Shown here in pieces: positions 28,256 through 37,211 of a DNA stretch of 37,211 nt (position 1 is its first letter; every line of letters starts with the position of its first letter). The position numbers and the translations under genes are program-made. Under the pieces are notes generated by a model. It saw only the letters and a program-made list of their open reading frames with translations, was not told the origin of the DNA and made no database searches. The stretch is from NCBI RefSeq assembly GCF_016428875.1, contig NZ_JAELTO010000038.1, positions 1 through 37,211 on the forward strand, in the 5' to 3' direction. The DNA is from Xylophilus sp. ASV27. GTDB lineage: Bacteria; Pseudomonadota; Gammaproteobacteria; Burkholderiales; Burkholderiaceae_C.

Positions 28256-29128
28256 TTGAACGAGAAATTCGAACACCTGATGGCGCATGCCGAGCGCCTG
28301 CTGACCCGGCTGGAAGCGGTGCTGCCGCAAGCCTTGTCCGAGCCCGAATGGGGCGCGGCCATTGCGTGGCGCTATCGCAAGCGCGGCAACGGCCTGGCGC
28401 GGCTGGAGCCGGTGCGCCACGTGGCGGTGCTGGCGCTGGAGGAGCTGCGCGAGATCGACACCCAGAAGGAGAGGATCGAGCGCAACACGCGCCAGTTCGT
28501 AGAGGGGCGCCCGGCCAACAACGTGCTGCTCACGGGCGCGCGCGGCACCGGCAAGTCCTCGCTGATCAAGGCCTGCCTCAATGCGTTCGCGCCCCAGGGC
28601 CTGCGCCTGATCGAGGTCGACAAGGCCGACCTGACCGACCTGCCGGACATCGTGGACATCGTCTCCGGGCGGCCCGAGAAGTTCGTCGTCTTCTGCGACG
28701 ACCTGAGCTTCGAGGACGGCGAGCCGGGCTACAAGGCGATGAAGTCCATCCTCGACGGCTCGGTGGCGGCCGCCACGCCGAACGTGCTGATCTATGCGAC
28801 CAGCAATCGGCGCCACCTGCTGCCCGAGCACATGAAGGACAACCTCAGCTACACCACGTCGGACGACGGGGAGATCCATCCGGGCGAGGTGGTGGAGGAG
28901 AAGATCTCGCTGTCCGAACGCTTCGGCCTCTGGGTCAGCTTCTATCCGTTCACCCAGGACGAGTACCTGAGCATCACCGGCCAGTGGCTGCGCCACTTCG
29001 GCGTATCGGAGGCCGCGATCGCGGCGGCCCGGCCGGAAGCCCTGGTATGGGCGCTGGAGCGCGGTTCGCGCAGTGGCCGCGTCGCCTACCAGTTCGCGCG
29101 CGACTATGCGGGGCGGCACGATGGCTGA
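28256..29128 (+). CDS. DUF815 family AAA+ ATP-binding protein
   Basis: A 290-residue P-loop ATPase of the DUF815 family, of unknown role. Walker A is GARGTGKS (94-101) and the Walker B-like strand FVVFCDDLSFE spans 143-153. The sensor-like IYATSNRRHLLPEHM lies near 180-195. The N-terminal 80 residues are helical. The start is TTG at 28256, because the frame has a stop at 28241 and offers no ATG or GTG in between. A GGAG sits 7 bases before this TTG. The next gene, a mutT homologue, starts 8 bases before this stop codon, so they probably form an operon. Confidence 0.88.
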   Translation: MNEKFEHLMAHAERLLTRLEAVLPQALSEPEWGAAIAWRYRKRGNGLARLEPVRHVAVLALEELREIDTQKERIERNTRQFVEGRPANNVLLTGARGTGKSSLIKACLNAFAPQGLRLIEVDKADLTDLPDIVDIVSGRPEKFVVFCDDLSFEDGEPGYKAMKSILDGSVAAATPNVLIYATSNRRHLLPEHMKDNLSYTTSDDGEIHPGEVVEEKISLSERFGLWVSFYPFTQDEYLSITGQWLRHFGVSEAAIAAARPEALVWALERGSRSGRVAYQFARDYAGRHDG

Positions 29129-29558
29129 GGCCGACGACGCCCCGCGCGCCCACACCGAGGTCGCGGTCGGCATCCTGCTGCGCCCGGATGGCGCCATGCT
29201 GCTGAGCAGCCGTCCGGCGGGCAAGCCCTATGCCGGCTACTGGGAGTTTCCCGGCGGCAAGCTCGAGGCGGGCGAGACGGTGGAGCAGGCCCTGCGCCGC
29301 GAACTGATCGAGGAACTGGGCATCACCATCGGCCCGGCCGAGGTCTGGAAGGTGACCGAGCACGACTATCCCCACGCGCTGGTGCGGCTGCACTGGTGCC
29401 GCGTCCATGCGTGGCAGGGCGAGTTCGAGATGCGCGAGGGCCAGCAGATGTCCTGGGAGCACCTGCCCTTGCGGGTGGCGCCGGTGCTGCCGGGCGCCTA
29501 TCCGGTGCTGGCCTGGATGGCGGAAGAACGTGGGTTCAGCGGGCCGACGCATCGCTGA
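29121..29558 (+). CDS. mutT: NUDIX hydrolase, MutT-like
   Basis: A 145-residue Nudix protein with the canonical box GGKLEAGETVEQALRRELIEELG (about 45-67; the pattern GX5EX7REUXEEXGU). It is preceded by YWEFPGG, as in MutT, which hydrolyses 8-oxo-dGTP to prevent mutations. The start at 29121 overlaps the DUF815 gene by 8 bases. The specific MutT label is likely, given the TEVAVGILLRPDGAMLLSSRPAGKPYAGYWEFPGG region, but other Nudix substrates cannot be excluded. A family A repeat follows the stop codon. Confidence 0.85.
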   Translation: MAEADDAPRAHTEVAVGILLRPDGAMLLSSRPAGKPYAGYWEFPGGKLEAGETVEQALRRELIEELGITIGPAEVWKVTEHDYPHALVRLHWCRVHAWQGEFEMREGQQMSWEHLPLRVAPVLPGAYPVLAWMAEERGFSGPTHR

Positions 29559-29573
29559 TGCATAGCGCTTTTT

Positions 29574-29615
29574 GCTATTAAAATAATAGCTATAAGCCCA
29601 GGTACTATCTGGGCT
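29574..29615. repeat. Dispersed repeat family A, copy 4, between mutT and yacG
   Basis: Palindrome GCTATTA (29574-29580) / TAATAGC (29584-29590) with three As between is followed by hairpin AGCCCAG (29595-29601) / CTGGGCT (29609-29615). It is the best-preserved copy and lies between two convergent genes, so it probably works as a terminator for both. Confidence 0.75.
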
Positions 29616-29641
29616 TCAGCGTTATTCCGTTCAAAAAGCGG

Positions 29642-29881
29642 CTACTGCAGGCGCGGATCGCCGTACGGCCCGTCCTCGGGCGGCGCCTCGTTCGGCACGC
29701 GGAACGCCTCGCTGGCCCAGGCGCCGAAGTCCACGCCCTTGCAGCGCGCACTGCAGAAAGGGCGGAACGGGTTGCGCGGCGCGTAGACGCTGTCGCCCCG
29801 ACACTGCGGGCAGGACACCACGCGCTCGCCGGGCCGGGCCTGTGCGTATACCGTCGGATCGTGGTCCATGCGCTGTCCCAT
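29642..29881 (-). CDS. yacG: DNA gyrase inhibitor YacG
   Basis: YacG is a small zinc-binding protein that inhibits DNA gyrase. The 79-residue protein has the four zinc cysteines as CPQC (C24, C27) and C43/C47 in FRPFCSARCKGVD, and the WASEAFRVP segment typical of the family. A shorter start at 29869 (MDHDPTV) is equally possible. zapD ends 42 bp upstream on the same strand, the order found in many Proteobacteria (coaE-zapD-yacG). Confidence 0.93.
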   Translation of the reverse strand: MGQRMDHDPTVYAQARPGERVVSCPQCRGDSVYAPRNPFRPFCSARCKGVDFGAWASEAFRVPNEAPPEDGPYGDPRLQ

Positions 29882-29923
29882 CTCAGTCCTGAAGAGGGCG
29901 GCCGGTCCTGGGGCGACGCCGGC

Positions 29924-30691
29924 TCATGAACACAGCGTCAATTCGAAGCCGGCGTCCTCGTTGGAGGCGCGCAGCCGGCCATCGGCCTCGTGGCGCATCA
30001 GGCGGACCGACACCATCAGCCGGTTGCCGCTGATCTCGGGCACCAAGCCGGTGGCAGGGTCCAGGCGCAGGCGCAGCAACTGGAAGCTGCGGCCCTGCGG
30101 CAGGGTCTGCTGGAACTGGCCGTGCTGGGCCATGACCTTCTGCGGCAGGCCCGAGTCGCGCAGCAGCTTGAGCAGCAGGTAGACCGACTCGGCCAGCGGC
30201 GCGAGCGTGGAGGCCCAGCCGCCGATCTCGGCGCTGCGCTCGGCAGCGCCGCGGTGCTGCCAGGCGTAGTAGGCCGGCAGGTCGAAGCCGCAGGTGCCGC
30301 CCGGTATGCCGATGCGGCTGCGGATGCTCATCAGGAAGTCGTTCTCGGTGAGCGCCAGGCCGGCTTTGCCGTTCTGGTGGTTCAGCGACTCGAAGCAACG
30401 GTCGATCTGGGCGATGACCTCGTCCAGCACGCCCTCGGCAATCGACGGATTGCCGCGGTAAGCATCGAGCTGGTGCTTCTGCTTTTCCAGATCCTTCATC
30501 ACGTCGGACTTGAGGTCGGCGCGGGCCGCGACGTCCATGATCTCGAACATGGAGGCGAGCGCATAGTGGTGGTCCAGCGGGTGCTCGCGGGGGACCAGTT
30601 CGCCAAGGCGGCGGAACAGTTGTTCGAGCCGCAGGTAGGTCCGGATGCGTTCGTTGAAGGGATATTCGTAAAGAATCACGCCGGCCATCAT
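29924..30691 (-). CDS. zapD: Cell division protein ZapD
   Basis: ZapD crosslinks FtsZ filaments at the division ring. The 255-residue protein begins ILYEYPFNERIRTYLRLE after MMAGV, the strongest mark of the family, and contains LMSIRSRIGIPGGTCGFDLPAYYAW and LPQGRSFQLLRLRL. There are two tandem ATGs at 30691 and 30688. The first overlaps the coaE stop codon in an ATGA junction and fits translational coupling. It lies between coaE and yacG. Confidence 0.94.
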   Translation of the reverse strand: MMAGVILYEYPFNERIRTYLRLEQLFRRLGELVPREHPLDHHYALASMFEIMDVAARADLKSDVMKDLEKQKHQLDAYRGNPSIAEGVLDEVIAQIDRCFESLNHQNGKAGLALTENDFLMSIRSRIGIPGGTCGFDLPAYYAWQHRGAAERSAEIGGWASTLAPLAESVYLLLKLLRDSGLPQKVMAQHGQFQQTLPQGRSFQLLRLRLDPATGLVPEISGNRLMVSVRLMRHEADGRLRASNEDAGFELTLCS

Positions 30692-31293
30692 AGTCCCAAG
30701 TAGGTGGCGGCCAAGTCCACCGTGGCCGCCAGTTCGGGCAGGGTGCAGGCGTCGTTGTAGAGCACCAGATCGGCTGCGCGCCGGCGTTGCAGCCGGCTGG
30801 CCTGCGCCGCGATCACCTGGCGCACGGCGTCCTCGTCCATGCCGCTGCGCGCCATGACGCGCGCTATCTGCGTCTCCGTGCGGCAGTCCACCACCAGCAC
30901 CCGGTCGACCTGGGCCGCCCAGCGGCCGGACTCCACCAGCAGCGGTACGTCGTGCACCACCCAGCGCACGCCCGCGCGGCGCGCCTTCTCCGTCAGAGCT
31001 TCGGTTGCCTGTCTTACCAGTGGATGCACGATCGCCTCCAGCCGCAGCCGGGCCTGCGCGTCGGAGAACGCGAGGGCGCGCATGCGGGCGCGGTCCAGCG
31101 CGCCGTCCTGCTGCACGAAGTCCGCGCCGAAGGCTTCGATGATGCGTGGGATCGCCGCGCCGCCGGGCGCGGTGCTCGCGCGCGACAGGGCGTCGGCATC
31201 GATCACCACCGCGCCGCGCCGGGCCAGCAGCGCGGCCACCGTGCTCTTGCCACTGCCGATGCCGCCGGTCAGGCCGAGCTTGCGCATGGGCAT
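30688..31293 (-). CDS. coaE: Dephospho-CoA kinase CoaE
   Basis: CoaE phosphorylates dephospho-CoA, the last step of coenzyme A synthesis. The 201-residue protein has the P-loop GLTGGIGSGKST (7-18), DADALSR with the catalytic-region aspartate, and VVHDVPLLVESG with the conserved leucine-rich loop. The start at 31293 shares one base with the pilD stop (TGATG). A second ATG at 31287 is possible. Its place between pilD and zapD is the standard order in Burkholderiales and gamma-proteobacteria. Confidence 0.95.
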   Translation of the reverse strand: MPMRKLGLTGGIGSGKSTVAALLARRGAVVIDADALSRASTAPGGAAIPRIIEAFGADFVQQDGALDRARMRALAFSDAQARLRLEAIVHPLVRQATEALTEKARRAGVRWVVHDVPLLVESGRWAAQVDRVLVVDCRTETQIARVMARSGMDEDAVRQVIAAQASRLQRRRAADLVLYNDACTLPELAATVDLAATYLGL

Positions 31294-32147
31294 CAGAAGC
31301 CGATGAGGCGCAGCGCCCACTCCGGCCCGAAGGCCATGCCGCCAAGGCCGGCTGCGGCGAGGAACGGGCCGAAAGGCACGTAGCCGCCTTCGCGCAGGCT
31401 GCTGCGCAGCTTCATGGCGATGCCGACGACGGCCCCGATCACGGAGGCGACCAGGATCAGCGGCACCAGCGCCTGCCAGCCGAACCAGGCGCCGAGCGCG
31501 GCGAACAGCTTGAAGTCGCCGTAGCCCATGCCCTCCTTGCCGGTCAGCAGCTTGAAGGCCCAGTAGATGATCCAGAGCGACAGGTAGCCGGCCACCGCGC
31601 CCCACACGGCGCTGGCCAGCGGCACGCCGGTCCAGGCCGGTACGGCGGCGATCAGGCCGCCCCAGAGCAGGGGCAGGGTGATGTCGTCCGGCAGCAGCGT
31701 GGTGTCCCAGTCGATCAGCGCCAGCGCCAGAACCGCCGCGGAGAAGGCGCACCAGGCGCCCGCCGTGGGGGTCACGCCCCAGCGCCAGATGCAGAAGGCA
31801 AACAGCGCTGCGCTCGCCAGTTCCACGAGCGGGTAGCGCGGGCTGATCGGGGCCTTGCAGGCCGAGCAGCGGCCGCGCAGCGCCAGCCAGCTCAGCACCG
31901 GCAGGTTCTCGTACCAGCGGATGCCGTGGCCGCATGACGGGCAGCGCGAGCGCGGCGCCACGAGGTTGAAGGACTCCCCGGCCGGCGCCACCGGGGCGTC
32001 GTCGCCGGCCGCCATGGACGCGCATTCGGCCGCCCACTGGCGCTCCAGCATGAGCGGCAGGCGGTGGATGACCACGTTCAGGAAGCTGCCGACCAGCAGG
32101 CCCAGCAGGCCGGCCAGCGCGGCGTCGATCTCGGGCGACAGTCCCAT
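31293..32147 (-). CDS. pilD: Prepilin peptidase / N-methyltransferase PilD
   Basis: PilD cleaves the leader peptides of type IV prepilins and N-methylates the new first residue, in the inner membrane. The 284-residue protein has about eight hydrophobic segments. Cytoplasmic zinc cysteines form two CxxC pairs (C69/C72 and C94/C97). The aspartyl-protease pair is in ALIDWDTTLLPDD (D146 or D148) and GYGDFKLFA (D211). It overlaps pilC by one base (TGATG) and coaE by one base, so pilC-pilD-coaE are tightly coupled. Confidence 0.95.
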   Translation of the reverse strand: MGLSPEIDAALAGLLGLLVGSFLNVVIHRLPLMLERQWAAECASMAAGDDAPVAPAGESFNLVAPRSRCPSCGHGIRWYENLPVLSWLALRGRCSACKAPISPRYPLVELASAALFAFCIWRWGVTPTAGAWCAFSAAVLALALIDWDTTLLPDDITLPLLWGGLIAAVPAWTGVPLASAVWGAVAGYLSLWIIYWAFKLLTGKEGMGYGDFKLFAALGAWFGWQALVPLILVASVIGAVVGIAMKLRSSLREGGYVPFGPFLAAAGLGGMAFGPEWALRLIGF

Positions 32148-33364
32148 CAGACGACCTGGCCGAGCTTGAAGATGGGCAGGTACATCGACACCACGATGCC
32201 CCCGATCAGCGTGCCGAGGAACACGATGATGATCGGCTCCATCAGGCTGGAGAGCCCCTTGACCATCTCGTCCACCTCGTCTTCATAGAAATCCGCCGCC
32301 TTGCCCAGCATGTGGTCGATGGAGCCCGACTCCTCGCCGATGGCGCACATCTGGATCACCATGGGGGGAAAGATGCTGGCGTTGCCCATGGCCACCGTGA
32401 GGCTGGTGCCGGTGGAGACCTCCTGCTGGATGCGCTCCGTCGCGAGCGCATAGACCGAGTTGCCCGAAGCGCCGCCCACCGAGTCCAGGGCCTCGACCAG
32501 CGGCACGCCTGCGGCAAACATGGTCGAGAGCGTGCGTGTCCAGCGCGCCACGCAGGACTTCTCTATCAGCTTGCCGAAGACCGGCACCTTCAGCAGCAGC
32601 CGGTCCATGGTGCGCTGCATCTTCTCGTTGCGCCGCCAGGCCTGGAAGAAGAAATACACGCCGCCGAACAGCGCGCCGAAGATCAGCCACCAGTAGGACA
32701 CGAAGAACTCGCTGACGGCGATCACGAACAGGGTGGGCGCCGGCAGGTCGGCGCCGAAGGAGGTGAACACCTCCTTGAAGGCCGGGATCACGAAGATCAT
32801 GATCACCGCGACCACCACGAAGGCCACGACCAGCACGGCGGTCGGGTACATAAGGGCCGACCGGATCTTGGACTTGATCGCCTCGGTCTTCTCCATGTAG
32901 GTGGCCAGCCGGTCCAGCAGAGCCTCCAGGATACCGGCCGCCTCGCCGGCCTCCACCAGGTTGCAGTACAGGCTGTCGAAGTACATCGGGTGCTTGCGGA
33001 AGGCGGACGAAAGCGAGCTGCCGGTTTCCACGTCGGACCGTATTTCGTTGAGCAGCCGGGTCACGCTCGCGTTGGTGTTGCCGCGGCCGACGATGTCGAA
33101 AGACTGCAGCAGGGGCACGCCGGCCTTCATCATGGTGGCGAGCTGCCGGGTGAAGATGGCGATGTCCCTGGGCCTGATCCTCTTGCCCGAGCGCAGCCGC
33201 CGCTTCCTGATCCTGGTCGGCAGCACGCCCTGGCGCCGCAGCGTGGCCTGTACCTGGTTCTCGCCGCCGGCGCGGATCTCGCCGCGCACGACCTTGCCCT
33301 GGCGGTCCTTGCCCTCCCATTCGAAGACGTGTTCCCTGATATCCCTCGACGCAGCCGTTGCCAT
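32147..33364 (-). CDS. pilC: Type IV pilus inner membrane platform protein PilC
   Basis: PilC (GspF family) forms the inner-membrane platform on which PilB acts during pilus assembly. The 405-residue protein has two repeated GspF domains of about 120 residues, each followed by hydrophobic helices. The marks are FTRQLATMMKAGVPLLQSFDI, EAGEAAGILEALLDRLATYMEK and, in the second repeat, RTLSTMFAAGVPLVEALDS. The C-terminal MEPIIIVFLGTLIGGIVVSMYLPIF is typical. It is 34 bp downstream of pilB. Confidence 0.95.
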   Translation of the reverse strand: MATAASRDIREHVFEWEGKDRQGKVVRGEIRAGGENQVQATLRRQGVLPTRIRKRRLRSGKRIRPRDIAIFTRQLATMMKAGVPLLQSFDIVGRGNTNASVTRLLNEIRSDVETGSSLSSAFRKHPMYFDSLYCNLVEAGEAAGILEALLDRLATYMEKTEAIKSKIRSALMYPTAVLVVAFVVVAVIMIFVIPAFKEVFTSFGADLPAPTLFVIAVSEFFVSYWWLIFGALFGGVYFFFQAWRRNEKMQRTMDRLLLKVPVFGKLIEKSCVARWTRTLSTMFAAGVPLVEALDSVGGASGNSVYALATERIQQEVSTGTSLTVAMGNASIFPPMVIQMCAIGEESGSIDHMLGKAADFYEDEVDEMVKGLSSLMEPIIIVFLGTLIGGIVVSMYLPIFKLGQVV

Positions 33365-33398
33365 ATCGCCCCCTTGGTACCGTTTCCCGGTGCTTGTT

Positions 33399-35129
<1,731 letters not shown>

Positions 35130-35532
35130 TCGATCCGGAGGAGCAATGGTAAATAAATGCATCCTACCATCGCATCCGCTAGGCCCCGTGCAGGCCCGGA
35201 CGCCAGTAGCTGCTCGCTTCGCCTGACAGCCTGCTGGATCAGGATCGGTTCGTTCCGGCCAGGGACCGCAGCGTGTCCTGTGCTGCACGCATCCCGGAGA
35301 TGCCAGGCCCCGCGCACGCTCGCACGGTAGTCAAACAGGGTGTGCCGCCGGCGAGGTGCAAGCGCCCGCCGATCGGCCGGGCCGGCGCCTCGCAGTGGCT
35401 GGGAATGTTGCCCACGATGGGGACCCATGAGGCTCGCGCCAGAAATCGCCGCCTCTTGCCGCCCATCCGTCCCTCCATGTCCTGCTCATGGCGGGTTGAT
35501 CCGCGTCATGTCCCCCCCGTGCTGCCGCCAGT
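35130..35532. other. Gene-poor stretch upstream of pilB
   Basis: About 400 bases without a gene I can support. Short frames on both strands (up to about 93 residues) have Arg/Pro/Ala-rich compositions expected of chance frames in GC-rich DNA and match no family I recognise. It should contain the pilB promoter, but I see no clear sigma-70 or sigma-54 element. It separates the pil genes from the rearranged right end. Confidence 0.5.
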
Positions 35533-36149
35533 TTACGCGGAGGCCTCTGGATAGGGGCTGGTGTCGGCCTGTTCCAGCATGGCGCGCGCCAGTTGCAGCC
35601 CGAGTTCGGCGCGCAGGCCGCGCGCCTGCGGCAGATGCCAGAGGTTGCGCAACTCGTCCGGGTCCTCGGCGAGTTCATAGCACTCGCCCCAGGTCTCGCC
35701 GTCGTAGAGCGTGAGCCGGTGCTGTGCCGTCAGCAGGGTGCGCATCCGCACCCGCCGTGCCAGGCCGAAGTCGCGGCGCTGTCCCTCTTCCTCGATCACT
35801 AGGTGCGTGCGCCGCGCCGGCGCGGGCGTGTTCCGGATGCTGGGCAGCAGGGACTGTCCATGTGCGCCGTTGGCCGGCGCGAGCCCGGCCCGCTCCAGCA
35901 CCGTGACGCCGATGTCGGTGGTCTGGGCCAGGTCCGCAGAACGCAGCGCGCTGCGCTGGCCGGCAGTGTCGCGCCATACGAAGGGCACGCGCGTCAGCGC
36001 CCGGTAGTGCAGGCCACCCTTGAGCAGCAGCCCGCGATCCCCCAGCAGATCGCCGTGGTCGCTGGTGAAGAGCACGATGGTGTTGTCGTCCAGCCCCAGT
36101 GCGCGCAGTTGCGTCAGCACCCGGCCGATCGCGTCGTCGACGCAGGCTC
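35533..36149 (-). pseudogene. Sulfatase-family hydrolase, 5'-truncated (C-terminal part only)
   Basis: The frame encodes about 200 residues that match the C-terminal part of arylsulfatase-like proteins: DDAIGRVLTQLRALGLDDN, then TIVLFTSDHGDLLGDRG with the metal-binding Asp-His pair, KGGLHYRALTRVPFVWR, and the substrate-binding tail ending at TAA (35533-35535). The N-terminal half, with the C/S-x-P-x-R active-site cysteine that becomes formylglycine, is missing. Reading upstream, a stop codon is reached right after CVDDA near 36149. The gene is therefore broken at about 36145 by a deletion or recombination and cannot encode an active enzyme. Confidence 0.75.
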
Positions 36150-36277
36150 AGATTGGTGATGCTGAAGTGGCGGGGGATCAGGTGCGCGTACTTCGCGTTG
36201 GTGGCGCAAGTGCGGATCGTGGTGGCAGTCTTTCCAATGAGGGCGGACAGCTGCTCGATGAAAATGATCTTGGGCAA
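36147..36277 (-). pseudogene. Remnant of a small helix-turn-helix (AlpA-like) gene
   Basis: On the minus strand a frame starting at TTG (36277) reads PKIIFIEQLSALIGK and then TATTIRTCATNAKYAHLIPRHF. The pattern of a short strand, a helix, and GKTxTTIRT looks like the DNA-binding helix-turn-helix of AlpA/excisionase-like proteins found beside integrases. After IPRHF the family pattern is lost, and the frame runs on into an out-of-frame part of the sulfatase fragment. This marks the junction between two truncated genes. I am unsure of the family and of the start codon. Confidence 0.35.
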
Positions 36278-36826
36278 GTCGCCCGAGCTTGCAATCGTCG
36301 GTACGGTTGGAGTGTCGGACGTGCCGGCGAATCCGCTGGCAGGGGCGAATGCAGTCGGCTTCGGCGCATCAAGCCGCTTGGCTTGCCGAGCATGAAATTG
36401 CTGGTCGCGCTGGCTGGCGACAGAGAGTGAAGTTGGAATGAAGGCCTCACAAGCGAACGCGCTTGGCGAGAGCCGGTGCTGTTGATGCGGCGGTTCGTGC
36501 TTATGGGTTTGCCAGGCTCGCACGAACCTCGATTGCCGCACCTCACGGTGCTTTTGTTCACTGAGGCTTCATGTAGGGGCGATTGCGCATGCAACCCCGA
36601 ACACTTCCACCCTGGCGTTTTACCGCCGAGCGTTGATTGCTCTCTTGGTTCGGCTATCTCTCGTTCCCCGAACCTCACCTGCCTCTCGCGCCTTGGGCTA
36701 CACAGCGTTCTTGTAAGGCGCTAGACAGGTGCGCTGTTGCGTTCACCCATGAACAACAGTATGGATAAATCGACAGGGCTGGTCAAGACAGAAGCACGGC
36801 CGTCGACCCTTCACGACAACCCTGAG
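36278..36826. other. Stretch without a supported gene, between HTH remnant and IS
   Basis: About 550 bases with no convincing gene. An inverted repeat GGTTCGTGC (36492-36500) / GCACGAACC (36520-36528) with a 19-base loop is visible, and a small hairpin GCACC/GGTGC (36538-36551) is followed by TTTTGTT. These may be control or terminator elements of the mobile DNA that once carried the HTH gene. I see no integrase or attachment site. Confidence 0.4.
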
Positions 36827-36846
36827 ACTTAGAGCGGCTAACAAAA
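36827..36846. repeat. IS terminal inverted repeat, right copy
   Basis: Exact reverse complement of the block at 110-129. The transposase stop codon (TAG) lies inside this repeat at 36838-36840. Confidence 0.65.
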
Positions 36847-37211
36847 CAAAGGGAGGTTGCGAGCACAGATGACACAACAAGCCAGGGAAAGCAGCGCGAC
36901 ATGAATGTCGATGCGGCGCTCGAAGCGGGTTCGCAGCTTGCCAAACGCGGCCAGCCAAGCATGGGTACGCTCGACCACCCACCGATGGCGCCCGAGCCTG
37001 TCATTGCGCTCGATGCCTTTGCGAGCAATACGATCCTGGATACCGCGGCGCTTGAGGTGGACGCGGCACCGGGGGTAGTCATAACCCTTGTCCGCATGCA
37101 GCTTGCCGGGCCGGCGGCGTGGCCTGCCGGGCTTGCCGCCCACGGCAGGCAGGGCATCGACCAAGTCCTCGAAGACTACCGAATCATGGCGATTGGCTCC
37201 GGTCACGCAGA
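36838..37211 (-). CDS. IS5-family transposase, C-terminal part (partial)
   Basis: The frame is open at the right edge and encodes about 124 residues: VTGANRHDS, then HADKGYDYPRCRVHLKRRGI with the second catalytic aspartate, then RWVVERTHAWLAAFGKLRTR with the catalytic glutamate in the IS5-type pattern, and FERR before a hydrophobic helix. This is the DDE domain of an IS5-family transposase (IS427-like group, often made from two overlapping frames). The start lies outside the window. The stop codon is inside the terminal inverted repeat. Confidence 0.88.
   Translation of the reverse strand, partial: CVTGANRHDSVVFEDLVDALPAVGGKPGRPRRRPGKLHADKGYDYPRCRVHLKRRGIQDRIARKGIERNDRLGRHRWVVERTHAWLAAFGKLRTRFERRIDIHVALLSLACCVICARNLPLFC

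Larger units (their letters stand above)
36827..37211 (-). mobile_element. 3' end of an IS5-type insertion sequence (cut by window edge)
   Basis: The element starts with the 20-base terminal repeat at 36827-36846 and contains the C-terminal part of its transposase gene on the minus strand, open to the right edge. The orientation is the same as that of the left copy: both transposase genes read leftwards. Together the two ends show about 510 bases of the element, so a middle part of a few hundred bases is not seen. Confidence 0.8.

Noticed and set aside
35130-35290. Sigma-54 promoter before pilB
   Set aside because: No GG-N10-GC pair with the expected flanking bases is visible upstream of either possible start.
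35239-35478. 79-residue minus-strand frame upstream of pilB
   Set aside because: No ribosome binding site, no recognisable family and a composition typical of chance frames.

Overview
The window looks like a chromosomal segment of a GC-rich betaproteobacterium of the order Burkholderiales, most likely family Comamonadaceae. The protein sequences, the neighbourhood (hisFIE, tatABC, petABC-sspAB, DUF721-secA-argJ, zapD-coaE-pilDCB) and two families of short dispersed intergenic repeats support this. I do not name a genus. Both outer edges lie inside copies of what appears to be the same IS5-type insertion sequence, so the window may be a contig that breaks at a repeated element.

Left accessory part (1-4190, minus strand): an IS end, then an operon-like trio of an acyl-CoA dehydrogenase family flavoprotein, a DltC-like carrier protein and a DltA-like adenylation enzyme. 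The ligase stops 2 bp before the IS terminal repeat. A DUF4434 lipoprotein gene lies upstream. The trio is the most unusual content here: an aminoacyl-carrier-protein module paired with a dehydrogenase instead of the DltB/DltD transfer machinery.

Core part (4400-10700, plus strand): an aldose-1-epimerase-like mutarotase, hisF-hisI-hisE (late histidine synthesis), a DUF4870 membrane protein, a patatin-like phospholipase broken by one frameshift in a C run, a HIT protein and tatABC. Next (10800-16650, minus strand) come a branched-chain amino acid type ABC transporter (livK, H, M, G, F) and a DegS-like periplasmic protease. A strong terminator hairpin sits between livK and livH. Then nif3-like and pdxA (plus) converge on mscL (minus).

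Respiration and secretion part (19173-29558, plus strand): the cytochrome bc1 complex petABC behind a good sigma-70 promoter, sspA-sspB, tRNA-Thr(TGT), a short DUF721/DciA-like gene on the minus strand, secA, argJ, a DUF815 ATPase and mutT. The Rieske protein has a twin-arginine-like leader, which fits the tat operon 10 kb away.

Type IV pilus part (29642-35129, minus strand): pilB-pilC-pilD-coaE-zapD with tight overlaps, then yacG. The right end (35130-37211) is rearranged: a gene-poor stretch, the 3' part of a sulfatase gene joined to a remnant of a helix-turn-helix gene, and the 3' end of an IS5-type transposase.

Two dispersed repeat families recur in the gaps. Family A is a short A/T palindrome next to an AGCCCAGG hairpin (three copies plus a divergent one). 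Family B contains the GGCAAAGCC-GGTTCC block (three copies, one partial). I see no CRISPR array, rRNA, prophage or replication origin.
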